DNA of 64,000 nucleotides from a bacterium (GTDB lineage Bacteria > Cyanobacteriota > Vampirovibrionia > Gastranaerophilales > Gastranaerophilaceae): contig JAGCBH010000035.1 in the NCBI GenBank assembly GCA_017652265.1, positions 1-64,000 of the forward strand. Reading direction: 5' to 3'. Made by a program: the position numbers and the translations under genes. Below the pieces are notes generated by a model. It was not told where the DNA came from. It did no database searches and was given only the letters and a program-made list of their open reading frames with translations. Positions 15,762 through 24,827 of the stretch are shown here, one piece after another (the stretch's first letter is position 1; each line of letters starts with the position of its first letter).

Positions 15762-17444
15762 CTAAACTCCTATAGGAGTTTTTGCTCTTTCAAGTTGTAA
15801 TGTAACAGTTGTTCTGTCGCATACGCTTGATGGGCCAAAGTATTGTATAGCGCCAGGGAATAAGTATCTGTCATTCATTGCCCAGTCTTCACGATTGTCT
15901 TCAAGTTTTTTGAATACATTCCCGTTCAGATCAACAAGAGCTTTTTGAATAACAGGTTTCCATTCACCGTGGCGTTTTTCCATATTCATCATCATTGTAA
16001 GAGGAATACCGCCAGCAATCCATTTATCAGCGCTTTCGGTTAAATTTCTTACTGATGACAAATAACCTGTTAAGCCGAAACTGATTAATGCAAATGCATT
16101 ATAGCCCAATGAATAGCAATAGTCAGCGTCAAAGTTTGACGGGAAGGCACATCTTCCTTCATATCCGAAGAAGTGAGATTGAGCTGAGAATTTGCCTGAG
16201 TATGTTCCTTCCGATTTCATTTTTGCCAAACGTTCGGTAATCATTTCAATTAACAGTTTTTCCGTTTCAATTTTAGAAACCTGGACATTTCCGTGAGGGT
16301 CTCTGTCAGCAAGTAATTGTGATTTGATTAATGATGGTAAAGAACTGTAAACATTTGCATTTTCAGAACTTAATCTGCTTTCAACAAGTGAGAATTTATC
16401 ATTCATTGAGCTGGCATTTTGCAATTCTCCGCTTTTTTCAAGTTCAGCCATAATATCATTAAGGTTTGAAATCATTGATTTCATTTCAGGAATGAATTCA
16501 ATTAAACCTTCAGGAATAACTGCTATACCAAAATTTTTGCCCATTGAAGCACGACGGGAAATAATGTCTGTCATGTATGAAATAATGCTGTCTAAAGACA
16601 TTGATTTTTGTTCAACTTCTTCACTGATTAAAGTGATGTTTGGCTGAGTCTGAAGAGCTGCTTCCAAAGCTACGTGAGATGCGCTTCTGCCCATTATTTT
16701 AACGAAGTGCCAGTATTTCTTTGCTGAATTTGCATCACGTTCAATGTTTCCGATTAATTCGGCGTAAGTTTTGGTTGCCGTATCAAAACCGAATGAAATT
16801 TCGATTTGTTCATTCTTAAGGTCGCCGTCAATAGTTTTCGGGCAGCCGATAACCTGAATATCTGCGTTATTTTTAACAAACCATTCAGCTAAAAGTGCTG
16901 CGTTTGTATTTGAATCATCACCGCCGATAATTACAACTGCGGAAATATTTAAGTTTTTGCAAACGTTCCAAGATGATTGGAATTGTTCTTCAGTTTCAAG
17001 TTTTGTTCTGCCTGAACCTATAATGTCAAAACCGCCTGTGTTTCTGTAGTCGTGGATAAATTCTTCCGTTATTTCAACGTATTTACCTTCAATAATTCCT
17101 GAAGGTCCGCCTAAAAATCCGTAAAGTTTGTTGTTTGGATTTGCTGATTTTAAAGCATCAAAAAGTCCTGCGATTACGTTGTGTCCGCCCGGAGCCTGAC
17201 CGCCTGAAAGTATAACACCGACATTTACTTGAGGTGTTGATTTTACGTCAGGGGTCTTTTTGAATGTTATTTCAGGTTTTCCGTACGTATTAGGGAATAA
17301 ACCCTTTATCTGTTCCTGATCTCTTACGGATTGGGTAACATTGCCCGTAAGCATTTCAAGTGAATTTATACCGCCTGATAAACTTTCAGGAAGTTTTGGC
17401 TGATATTTTAATCTTTCAATGTGTAATTGTGATAAATTCGTCAT
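15762..17444 (-). CDS. pfp: PPi-dependent phosphofructokinase (long type)
   Basis: A 560-residue member of the long PPi-PFK clade. Key motifs are GVILSGGQAPGGHNV, GGDDSNTNAALL (the second Asp blocks ATP and favours PPi), PKTIDGDL and MGRSASHVALE. It phosphorylates fructose 6-phosphate reversibly using pyrophosphate. It lies convergent to the aquaporin gene and divergent from pgk, so glycolytic genes are neighbours. Start ATG 17444 has AAAGG upstream. Confidence 0.93.
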   Translation of the reverse strand: MTNLSQLHIERLKYQPKLPESLSGGINSLEMLTGNVTQSVRDQEQIKGLFPNTYGKPEITFKKTPDVKSTPQVNVGVILSGGQAPGGHNVIAGLFDALKSANPNNKLYGFLGGPSGIIEGKYVEITEEFIHDYRNTGGFDIIGSGRTKLETEEQFQSSWNVCKNLNISAVVIIGGDDSNTNAALLAEWFVKNNADIQVIGCPKTIDGDLKNEQIEISFGFDTATKTYAELIGNIERDANSAKKYWHFVKIMGRSASHVALEAALQTQPNITLISEEVEQKSMSLDSIISYMTDIISRRASMGKNFGIAVIPEGLIEFIPEMKSMISNLNDIMAELEKSGELQNASSMNDKFSLVESRLSSENANVYSSLPSLIKSQLLADRDPHGNVQVSKIETEKLLIEMITERLAKMKSEGTYSGKFSAQSHFFGYEGRCAFPSNFDADYCYSLGYNAFALISFGLTGYLSSVRNLTESADKWIAGGIPLTMMMNMEKRHGEWKPVIQKALVDLNGNVFKKLEDNREDWAMNDRYLFPGAIQYFGPSSVCDRTTVTLQLERAKTPIGV

Positions 17445-17496
17445 ATATTAACCTTTCTTTTTCTTTACCAACAATTTGATTATACAACAAAAATAC

Positions 17497-17524
17497 TTTA
17501 CAAAGATTTTTTTACTAATAATAT
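17497..17524 (+). promoter_or_regulatory. Promoter of pgk
   Basis: TTTACA (17497-17502), 16-bp spacer, TAATAT (17519-17524). The predicted start leaves a leader of about 25 nt carrying AAAGGAG. Confidence 0.55.
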
Positions 17525-17555
17525 TAAACATGTATGGTAACAAAAGGAGAGAATT

Positions 17556-18764
17556 ATGAAAAAATCCATTAAAGATCTGGGAGACATTAAAGGTAAAAGA
17601 GCCCTTGTGAGAGTTGATGTTAACGTTCCTCTTGACAAAGATAAAAATGTAACGGATGACACAAGAATTCAGGCCATCATGCCTACTGTAAAATTTTTGA
17701 AAGAAAAGGGTGCAAAGATTGTTCTTATGGCACACTTAGGCAGACCTCAAAAATTAAAAGAAGGTGAAACTTTGGCAGATTTGTCATTAGCACCTGTTGC
17801 AAAATATATGTCTAAACTTATGGGTGAAGAAGTTGTATTCATTCCGTCAGTAGAAGAAGCTATGCCCTATGTTGAAAAACTTCAGGACGGTCAGGTAGCA
17901 TTACTTGAAAACATTCGTTATTATAAAGCAGAAGAAGCAAAAGATGACGACATGACTTTTGCTGAACAGCTTGCAAAATTGGGTGATTTTTATGTAAACG
18001 ATGCTTTCGGTGCAGCTCACAGAAATCATACTTCAACATCTAAACTTGCAAAAATTGTTAAACCTGCCGTATCGGATTTATTGATGGAAAAAGAAATCAG
18101 ATGCTTATCTCAGGCGCTTGATAATCCGACAAGACCGTTTACTGCTATTGTAGGCGGCGCTAAGGTTTCTTCAAAAATCGGAGTTCTTGAAAATCTGCTT
18201 GATAAAGTTGATAACATGATTATTGGCGGAGGTATGGCTTATACATTTGTAAAAGCTAACGGCGGTAAAATCGGAAATTCAATTTGTGAAGACGATCAAC
18301 TTGAAGTTGCTCTTGCTATTGAAAAGAAAGCAAAAGAAAAAGGCGTTAAACTTGTTATGGCAACAGATGTTCTTGTAACTGATGATTTTTCAGGCAACGG
18401 AACAAATAAATTCGTTAAAATCAACGAAATACCTGACGGATTTGAAGGTGTTGATGCCGGTGAAGAATCCAGAAAAGCTTTTGCGGAAGTTATTAAATCT
18501 TCAAAAACAATTCTTATGAACGGCCCTGTAGGTGCTTTTGAAAATCCTAAATTCGCCGAAGGTACGAAGGCTGTTTTACAGGCGGTTGTTGAAGCAACCA
18601 AAAACGGTGCAACATCAGTTATTGGCGGTGGTGATTCTGTTTCTGCTGCTAAGAAATTCTTTAAAGCCGAAGACTTTACACACGTTTCAACGGGCGGCGG
18701 TGCATCATTGGAATTTATTGAAGGAAAAATACTTCCGGGTGTTGCTGCTCTTGATGATAAGTAA
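17556..18764 (+). CDS. pgk: Phosphoglycerate kinase
   Basis: A 402-residue enzyme converting 1,3-bisphosphoglycerate and ADP to 3-phosphoglycerate and ATP. It shows RVDVNVPLD, AHLGRP, FVNDAFG-like YVNDAFGAAHR, AIVGGAKVSSKI and the C-terminal GGGDSVSAAKKF. It is complete and of normal length, monocistronic, with an AAAGGAG site and a hairpin terminator downstream. Confidence 0.97.
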   Translation: MKKSIKDLGDIKGKRALVRVDVNVPLDKDKNVTDDTRIQAIMPTVKFLKEKGAKIVLMAHLGRPQKLKEGETLADLSLAPVAKYMSKLMGEEVVFIPSVEEAMPYVEKLQDGQVALLENIRYYKAEEAKDDDMTFAEQLAKLGDFYVNDAFGAAHRNHTSTSKLAKIVKPAVSDLLMEKEIRCLSQALDNPTRPFTAIVGGAKVSSKIGVLENLLDKVDNMIIGGGMAYTFVKANGGKIGNSICEDDQLEVALAIEKKAKEKGVKLVMATDVLVTDDFSGNGTNKFVKINEIPDGFEGVDAGEESRKAFAEVIKSSKTILMNGPVGAFENPKFAEGTKAVLQAVVEATKNGATSVIGGGDSVSAAKKFFKAEDFTHVSTGGGASLEFIEGKILPGVAALDDK

Positions 18765-18787
18765 TTCAGATATTTTAAAATGCGAAA

Positions 18788-18822
18788 AACGGCCTCTGCT
18801 AAAAGCGGGGGCTGTTTTGTTA
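18788..18822 (+). terminator. Terminator of pgk
   Basis: AACGGCCTCTGC, AAAA loop, GCGGGGGCTGTT pair throughout with several G-U pairs, followed by a short T-rich stretch. Confidence 0.7.
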
Positions 18823-18860
18823 AAATTAGTAAAAAATATAGGCGTATTTCGTTATTTGTA

Positions 18861-18888
18861 TTGAATTTTTTTTTTGTTCCTATATAAT
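18861..18888 (+). promoter_or_regulatory. Sigma70-like promoter of the 195-aa gene
   Basis: TTGAAT (18861-18866), 16-bp T-rich spacer, TATAAT (18883-18888). Confidence 0.7.
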
Positions 18889-18923
18889 CGCAAGTAGTAT
18901 TACAGATTTATGAGGTGAATGAC

Positions 18924-19511
18924 GTGAGTACAATGATGGCAGAAGGCGTAGGAAAAAGAATAGTTGATGCTTTGAAAATGCAAAGTGAACTTGAAATTAT
19001 TGATAAAACACAGATGGAGATGTCCGGTAATGTTCAGCCGCAGGATGCAATAAATACCGTTGCTGATGTGAATAATGTTCCGTCTGACAGTGAAACAATA
19101 AATTCCGAGTTGCAACAAACGATCCAATCTGCGGCATTTTCTGCTCAGGCTCCTGTTAATTCAATGAATTTTGGCACAGTTCCACAGATTTCTGATTTCC
19201 AAAATGCTGAAACTCCTGCCAATGTCGCTGTTTTGAAACAGTTAATTGCTCAATTACCAAGCGGTGTTTCCCGTCAGGCTGGTGCTCTTGTTATAAAACA
19301 AACCATGGAAGCTCTTGGAATTTCAATGAAAAGCGTTTTACAGGAAGCTCAACAGCTTCAGGAAGGTTATAATCTTTCAGCAAGAGAATGTCAGAGTGCC
19401 ATCCTTGATTGCAGAAAACAGATAAATAACCTTGAACTTCAGGCGCAAAATTATCAAAAACAGGCAAATTCTCTGAATGAAATCATAAGCTTATTTGTTC
19501 AGATTAATTAG
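18924..19511 (+). CDS. Uncharacterised coiled-coil protein
   Basis: 195 residues from GTG 18924, chosen because GAGG lies 8 nt upstream. Earlier in-frame codons are too close to the ribosome site and ATG 18933 is the alternative. There is no signal peptide. Residues 1-30 are helical, 30-95 Gln/Asn/Ser-rich and probably disordered, and the C-terminal third is a coiled coil (CRKQINNLELQAQNYQKQ). It is one of five signal-less proteins clustered at 18.9-22.1 kb. Family unknown. Confidence 0.7.
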   Translation: MSTMMAEGVGKRIVDALKMQSELEIIDKTQMEMSGNVQPQDAINTVADVNNVPSDSETINSELQQTIQSAAFSAQAPVNSMNFGTVPQISDFQNAETPANVAVLKQLIAQLPSGVSRQAGALVIKQTMEALGISMKSVLQEAQQLQEGYNLSARECQSAILDCRKQINNLELQAQNYQKQANSLNEIISLFVQIN

Positions 19512-19834
19512 CGGTAAGAGAATGAACTTTGAATATCTTTGTCAAGAGTTCCTCTTATAGATTCCATTTCTGTTTCAGCCATTTTCAGTTGAGCTTTATA
19601 TGCAGCCATTCTGGTATCTAACTGTTGCTCTAAAGCGTGCATTTTGTTCTGCCGTTCCTGAAGTGTTTTAACTATCGGTGAACTAGGGTCGTAATCATTA
19701 CCAACCTGTAGCAGGTCACTGTTTGAAGTAACCAAACTTGCTTTAGTTTGAGTTATAAGCATAATTTTGTATTCTAAATCACTTTTGAATTGCAAAAGAT
19801 ACTGCATTCTCATTACTGAAGTTAATAGACCCAT
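19508..19834 (-). CDS. Small coiled-coil protein
   Basis: A 108-residue all-helical protein beginning MGLLTSVMRMQYLLQFK, with a heptad stretch KTLQERQNKMHALEQQLDT and KMAETEMESIRG. The size and amphipathic coil resemble chaperone- or needle-type small proteins of type III export systems, but there is no specific match. It overlaps the end of the converging 195-aa gene by 4 bp. Confidence 0.65.
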   Translation of the reverse strand: MGLLTSVMRMQYLLQFKSDLEYKIMLITQTKASLVTSNSDLLQVGNDYDPSSPIVKTLQERQNKMHALEQQLDTRMAAYKAQLKMAETEMESIRGTLDKDIQSSFSYR

Positions 19835-19866
19835 ACTACACCTTTTCCCTATTTAATTTTTTTGAG

Positions 19867-20139
19867 TTACCTTGTTTCATTGAGCTTAGAGCCTTTTAAG
19901 AATGTATGTTCGTTGTTTTTGGCTATAAGCTGCTCCATTTTGGCAAGCTGATGTTTGTGATAGTTTAGTCTGTATTGTGCCATTTTTAACTTTTTTCTCA
20001 TTGTTAAAAATTCTTGGATACAGCCTATGATATATTCAGACATTGCTTTCATAGGAGATTTTCTTATGAAGTAGTTCTTTGAATATTCCAAGAAATCTAT
20101 CAGTCTTCTCATATTCATTACTAAAGTATCTTGAAGCAT
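19867..20139 (-). CDS. Small basic helical protein
   Basis: 90 residues, strongly helical and basic (MRRLIDFLEYSKNYFIRK, LTMRKKLKMAQYRLNYHKHQ). It sits 32 bp upstream of the 108-aa gene on the same strand and is probably co-transcribed. An AAGGAAAC site precedes the ATG. Family unknown. Confidence 0.6.
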   Translation of the reverse strand: MLQDTLVMNMRRLIDFLEYSKNYFIRKSPMKAMSEYIIGCIQEFLTMRKKLKMAQYRLNYHKHQLAKMEQLIAKNNEHTFLKGSKLNETR

Positions 20140-20307
20140 GGTGTTTCCTTCTACCTTAGACTACAAATATATAAAAACCCGAACATCTAAAATATTGCGC
20201 TTTACTGATTAACATGTTACAAGTTCTTAACATTTTGAAGTCATAAGTTTGTTACATGCAATATATCGGTAAAAATTCCGAAAAACTTTAATTAAATTTA
20301 CAAAAAT

Positions 20308-21120
20308 TTACTGAATATTGCTGACGGCTTTGCTATCGCTTTCAATAGAATCTTTAAGCATCTTTTTAACAACATCGCCCTGAGTATCAAGCATTTTGCA
20401 TACGGTTTCAATATTTCTTACTTTGTTTGTAAGAATTGTATCGGCGTTAGTTGTTACGTTTCCCGTAATTCTCTGATAAGCGCCCAATGCGGCAGATGAT
20501 GTACCCTGCATCAGGTTTCCCATAACAAGAGCCGGAAGCCCGTATTCACCTAAGTATGGAGCTGCAGATTGCATAATTCCGCCCCAACCGGCAATTAATC
20601 CCGCAACAGGAAGAACTAAGTTTTTGGCAAATCCATATCCGCTTGCTGTTCCTATTCCGTATGATGTTGCGGATGCTACGTTTGCGATACTGCTTGCAAT
20701 ACCTGAAGCTCCGCCCGTAATATATCCGTTATTGGTTCCCCAACCGCTGATAGATGCTGCTCCGCCTGTATAGTATCCTGAGTTCCAAATTGGTGATGCA
20801 CCGCCCGGAAATCCTGAATAATTGTACATAGAGTCAACACCAAAAGCGCTTCCGCCTGAGTTCGGTGAAAAGTATGAAGTACCTGCGACGTTCATGATTT
20901 CAGACGAACCGAATGTCGTTGCGAAATTTGACGGTGAAAATAGTGTTGCCAAATTATACAAAAAACCGCCGGTGCCTTCCCATCCTGTTCCGTTTCCTGT
21001 GCCGGAAACGGTGATATCTCTTAATTTATCGTAAGTTTCCCATAACTGAGCCTTGGCTGTTGAGCCGGCGGAACTGAATTTGTTTGCTATTACCAAATAA
21101 CTGTCATTCTTGTAAGACAT
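20308..21120 (-). CDS. Gly/Ser/Asn-rich uncharacterised protein
   Basis: A 270-residue protein with no signal peptide. Residues 40-160 are Gly/Ser/Asn/Tyr-rich (GTGNGTGWEGTGG, WNSGYYTGGAASISGWG), residues about 165-200 are moderately hydrophobic, and the C-terminus is helical (TNKVRNIETVCKMLDTQGDV). The composition suggests a self-assembling or surface structure. It is in the same orientation as its neighbours on both sides. Unknown family. Confidence 0.65.
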   Translation of the reverse strand: MSYKNDSYLVIANKFSSAGSTAKAQLWETYDKLRDITVSGTGNGTGWEGTGGFLYNLATLFSPSNFATTFGSSEIMNVAGTSYFSPNSGGSAFGVDSMYNYSGFPGGASPIWNSGYYTGGAASISGWGTNNGYITGGASGIASSIANVASATSYGIGTASGYGFAKNLVLPVAGLIAGWGGIMQSAAPYLGEYGLPALVMGNLMQGTSSAALGAYQRITGNVTTNADTILTNKVRNIETVCKMLDTQGDVVKKMLKDSIESDSKAVSNIQ

Positions 21121-21147
21121 ATTAACCTCTTTATAATTTGTTTAATA

Positions 21148-22149
21148 CTAGTTACTGAAAGTTTTGAACGTGCTTTCAACGTTTTTCTTAATAACGGCAG
21201 CAACGGCTTCCATTTCTGTTGTAAGAGCCTTTTGCTCCGTATCAAGCTGTCTGAGTCTCAATTCAAGAGTTCTGTCTTCTTGTTGAATTATCTCAGTTTT
21301 AGCGTTGATATCCTGAATTGATTTTTCATATTGTGCCTTTTTGTAATTGTATTGATTCATGGCATCGTTGTATGCTGCATCATCGGTTATTGTTTCAGTA
21401 TCAACCATAAATGTAGCTGATGAATTTTCATACGAAATTGATTCTACTCTGCCTTCATTATCAAATTCTACAAAAGCATTTTCTGTTGCAGAGATTTTTT
21501 GTTCAAGATAAGCTGCATAATAAGTATTCAAATTTATCTGCTGTTCTGTCGGATGAGCCGGATCTTTGCCGGATTCACCACTTGCCAACAATTCCTGTTC
21601 CGTTGCAAAATAAGTTTTGCCGTAGGATGTGTAGTAATAAATGTTGCCGGTTGTACTTGCTATAACGTCATCCGGATTATCCTTTTTGATTTGTTCAAGC
21701 GCTAAATCCAAAGTTTCATCTGCCCCAGCGGTATAAAGTGTTAATTCGCTATTACCTACATAAGCAGGTGTATATGGAGGCGTATATGGTGGGGAATATG
21801 GCGGATTGAGTCTTACCTGCGGATTAGCTTTGGTATTTCTTATGCCGGTATAAACATCAACATAGCGATAGTGCGTAACTAAGTAGTTGTAGTCGGAAGA
21901 ACCACTGATAGGAGTCATGTCTTCAATTGCTTCCGTTACAAAACCGTCATTATAAGTGTACTGAACTTTCGTGTAGTCCTGAGTACTAGGTGCTGTCGGA
22001 ACTTCCAGTGCCAAATACTGGTTAAATGCGTCTGCGCTTTGGTTAGCCAAAGCCGTTCTTTCCTGGTTTATTTGTTGTCCTTCATATTCTACGTTTGTTT
22101 TACGTGCCGTAAGTGCCAAATATCTGGCTTGTGAAGCTGCCATACCCAT
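21148..22149 (-). CDS. Uncharacterised protein with filament-like N- and C-terminal helices
   Basis: A 333-residue protein. The N-terminus MGMAASQARYLALTARKTN and the following QQINQERTALANQSADA form an amphipathic helix, and the C-terminus is another long helix (LRQLDTEQKALTTEMEAVAA). The middle is beta-rich, with a Pro-Tyr repeat (PPYSPPYTPPYTP, about 124-136). The helix-variable-helix plan resembles axial proteins of flagella or type III systems, but this is a resemblance of plan, not a proven homology. It has a strong AAGGAG site and is first in a minus-strand run. Confidence 0.65.
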   Translation of the reverse strand: MGMAASQARYLALTARKTNVEYEGQQINQERTALANQSADAFNQYLALEVPTAPSTQDYTKVQYTYNDGFVTEAIEDMTPISGSSDYNYLVTHYRYVDVYTGIRNTKANPQVRLNPPYSPPYTPPYTPAYVGNSELTLYTAGADETLDLALEQIKKDNPDDVIASTTGNIYYYTSYGKTYFATEQELLASGESGKDPAHPTEQQINLNTYYAAYLEQKISATENAFVEFDNEGRVESISYENSSATFMVDTETITDDAAYNDAMNQYNYKKAQYEKSIQDINAKTEIIQQEDRTLELRLRQLDTEQKALTTEMEAVAAVIKKNVESTFKTFSN

Positions 22150-22419
22150 AGGTGTATCTCCTTCTTATTATTTAATTTACTACTCTACCGATTTGTTCTT
22201 AATGACGTTTTTTAAAAAGTCAACATATTACGAAAACATTATAAACCCTATGTTGCCTTAATTCTTCAAAGGTTATTAGAAATTCATAATTTTGATGTAA
22301 GTAATTTTCAAAAAATCATACAAACGGATGAGTAAACATTTCTTAACATAATATTTTTTAAGAGCAATTTTGGCTCAAAAAATTTTTTTATATAAGTATA
22401 CAAGGATAAAGGGGAAAAT

Positions 22420-23460
22420 ATGTCCTGGGGATATTTTGGTTTAATCGCAGCTGGAGATTTTATGAACGGAATGAGTTACGCTATCGGAGGATATCGTCAT
22501 CACCGTTGCGATTGTCCTCCTCCTCGTCCGTTGTTTTTCCACCGCGGTCCGGCACATTATTTAGGTTTCAGACATACACCGTGTTATGATTTTTACGGCC
22601 CGGGGCCTGACAGATTTGATTTCTTCGATGAACCTCTTCCGTATGGTTACAGAAGACCTTATTGCGGTTATGGTCCGTATAGACCTTCTGGTATATATAG
22701 AGCAGGCTATGAGCTTGGTGAGCTAATAGGTTATTATGCGGATGGAGGAAGATCCGCAAACTATTCAAATGACTACAGCGATTACGGTTATTACGGTAAT
22801 CGTAATGATTATAGCGGTTACAGAGATTATAGCGGTTATGCAAATTATGAATATAGAGGTAGTTATGAAAGATTAAATATAAATCCAAATTCTGGTAGCA
22901 GCACAGCGCGTACAAATACTGCGTCAGGCGTAACGGCAGGATCTCAAAGAGCAGGAACAAGCAGTTCTTCATCTTCAGGAAACAGCAGATATGAATATGG
23001 AAATTATCCTAAGATGGAGGCACTTGGGCGTGCGGCGGCTGACACAAGACTTGAAGCAATAGGCGGTGGCGGAACCGGTTGGTCATGTTCGTCAGCATCA
23101 TTTGCAAACGATATAACATATGCAACAAAAGGAACATCAAGACTTTTAGACGCAACTGTTGCCAAAATACGTAAAACTGATCCTAATTTTACATTGTTGA
23201 TAACTTCAGCATTAGGAACAGCAACATCCCCACATAAAAAGAATATAACTTGCAGCCACTATAATCCGAATAACGTAAAACTTGATTTTGGCGGTGCGCT
23301 GAATAAAACTCAGGCGGATGCTGTTGCGGCAAAACTCATGTCAACAGGATATTACCAATTTGCTAATGTAGAATATAACGGTGGTAGCAGCGGAACATAT
23401 CATATAGATGCAATGTTTAAGCCTGATGCTCTTGCGAGAGCCAGAAACGGCGAAATATAA
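22420..23460 (+). CDS. Tyr/Gly-rich protein with possible M15-like peptidase domain
   Basis: A 346-residue protein. Residues 20-160 are rich in Tyr, Gly, Arg, Pro and Asn (DYSDYGYYGNRNDYSGYRDY), then a Ser/Thr linker. The C-terminal about 120 residues look folded: LLITSALG, SHYNPNNVKLDFGG, a helix, GTYHIDAMF. The pattern SHxxx...D...HxD recalls the zinc ligands of D-Ala-D-Ala (M15-like) peptidases, with a two-residue insertion, so this is a weak assignment. There is no signal peptide. A purine-rich AAGGGG site precedes the start. Confidence 0.6.
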   Translation: MSWGYFGLIAAGDFMNGMSYAIGGYRHHRCDCPPPRPLFFHRGPAHYLGFRHTPCYDFYGPGPDRFDFFDEPLPYGYRRPYCGYGPYRPSGIYRAGYELGELIGYYADGGRSANYSNDYSDYGYYGNRNDYSGYRDYSGYANYEYRGSYERLNINPNSGSSTARTNTASGVTAGSQRAGTSSSSSSGNSRYEYGNYPKMEALGRAAADTRLEAIGGGGTGWSCSSASFANDITYATKGTSRLLDATVAKIRKTDPNFTLLITSALGTATSPHKKNITCSHYNPNNVKLDFGGALNKTQADAVAAKLMSTGYYQFANVEYNGGSSGTYHIDAMFKPDALARARNGEI

Positions 23461-23512
23461 ACTTTTGCACAAAATTAATATTTCTGCATGATGATTTTTT
23501 TAAAATTATCAT

Positions 23513-23524
23513 TATAATTTTGGT
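23513..23524 (+). promoter_or_regulatory. Leaderless promoter, secreted 209-aa gene
   Basis: TATAAT at 23513-23518 is followed by 6 nt and ATG 23525. There is no Shine-Dalgarno. Confidence 0.6.
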
Positions 23525-24154
23525 ATGAAGAAGTTAGCGGTAGTATTTTTAATAACTTTGTTATGCTCTAATTTTGCATACGCAGGCAAGCCTGTTATTG
23601 AAAGTGGTAAGGGCTATGTCGGGGAGCTGCCTGTTTTAGGCAAAAAAATTGAAGATGAAAAAACGGAAAGCGAAACCAAGCCTCAGTATGAAAAAGTTAA
23701 AGAATTTACAACAAAAGAAGAGATAAAAAATATACCAAGAGATGATCCTGCTTTTGTTAATATTATTCTCAAGGCAGATAAAAATACCCAGTATATCAAT
23801 GACATAAACGATTTACTGCCGATGCTTGAAAAAATTTATGACATGATAGAAGATGACGTTGATGTTCAGAAATTTGTTGCAACAACGTACTTCTTCAATA
23901 AAAATGTTGAATGTCTGCGGGAAAAATACGAAAACAGACCGGAATTTTATTTTATATCGTTCCAAAAACTTCTGGAAACGGATTTGCATATCCAAACTGT
24001 TGCAAACCTGAGAGCTGAAGCGGTTAAAAATACACCGTATATGGCATTCGGGGGCGATGGCAAAATTTATAATTCCGTAAATATTCAGGATCAATTATCT
24101 TATCTGCTTAAAGAAATTGAAGAAACCATAATGGCTATCAAAAATGTTTATTAA
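23525..24154 (+). CDS. Secreted protein of unknown function
   Basis: 209 residues with a clear signal peptide (MKKLAVVFLITLLCSNFAYA, cleavage after Ala20). The mature part is charged and helical with a Lys/Glu-rich stretch at 40-65. It is probably periplasmic. No family is recognised. It overlaps the end of the converging amber-interrupted gene by 4 bp. Confidence 0.65.
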   Translation: MKKLAVVFLITLLCSNFAYAGKPVIESGKGYVGELPVLGKKIEDEKTESETKPQYEKVKEFTTKEEIKNIPRDDPAFVNIILKADKNTQYINDINDLLPMLEKIYDMIEDDVDVQKFVATTYFFNKNVECLREKYENRPEFYFISFQKLLETDLHIQTVANLRAEAVKNTPYMAFGGDGKIYNSVNIQDQLSYLLKEIEETIMAIKNVY

Positions 24155-24756
24155 TCACCGCAAGTATTGCACTTATGATTTAAGACATGATGTTTCTGAT
24201 GTTTTTTGCATACTTCACACCTCTCTTTGGCATCTTGTTTGCCAAAAGTATTTATATAAGGATCTTTAGGGCAGGCTTTTTTATTCAGTTTGCAGTATCT
24301 TATGTCCCGTTTTGTTAATTTTACAACTTCTCTGAATTTTGAACGCTGAAGCGGGCAGAGAATTTTTACGAATTTTTTGTCATATTTTTTGTGAATTTTG
24401 CGGATTTGTTTGCGCGTTTTTTTGACGACTTTTTGCTGGGATTTAAATTCACTGCAGGTGCAGTCACTTTTTACAAGTTCTCTCAATTTTTGTTTTTCAG
24501 CTCTGTAATTTTTTCTTAAATCACCAAGCTCCGCATCTCGTTGTTTATCAAGTTCCGCTTTAATTTCACGTTGTTCTTTTGAAAGGGACAAAACATTATC
24601 AAGGGTATTTTTTTCAGAGCGGATTTTTTCCATTAATTCCATACATTTCAAATCAGTTTCTACATCGTATTTACCCTATCCGCAATATGCCGATGCAATA
24701 CTGATATTTGTGAAAATTAATGTTATTATAGCTCCCGATACCAAAAATTTTTTCAT
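24151..24756 (-). pseudogene. Secreted Cys/Lys-rich protein interrupted by an in-frame TAG
   Basis: Reading from ATG 24756 gives a good signal peptide (MKKFLVSGAIITLIF to about residue 23) and then TAG at codon 27 (24676-24678). The same frame continues without another stop for about 175 codons to TAA 24151-24153. The part after the stop is a Lys-rich helical domain with several Cys (CTCSEF, CPLQRSKF, CEVCKKH, CNTCGD), loosely like periplasmic CpxP/Spy-type helical proteins. A GGGGGA site supports the upstream ATG. TAG is an ordinary stop elsewhere in the window, so this is either a fresh nonsense mutation, a sequencing error or readthrough. Confidence 0.75.
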
Positions 24757-24815
24757 TTAATCCCCCGTTTCATTACAATAATACATAAAAAATTGTAAAA
24801 GTACAAATATTATAG

Positions 24816-24827
24816 TAAAATCTGGGT
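24816..24827 (+). promoter_or_regulatory. Leaderless promoter of mini-RNase III operon
   Basis: TTGTAA, 17 bp, TAAAAT (24816-24821), then 6 nt to ATG 24828. Confidence 0.6.

Noticed and set aside
24676-24678. Genome-wide reassignment of TAG
   Set aside because: Other genes here end normally with TAG (for example 19509-19511, 28625-28627, 35358-35360), so standard code applies.
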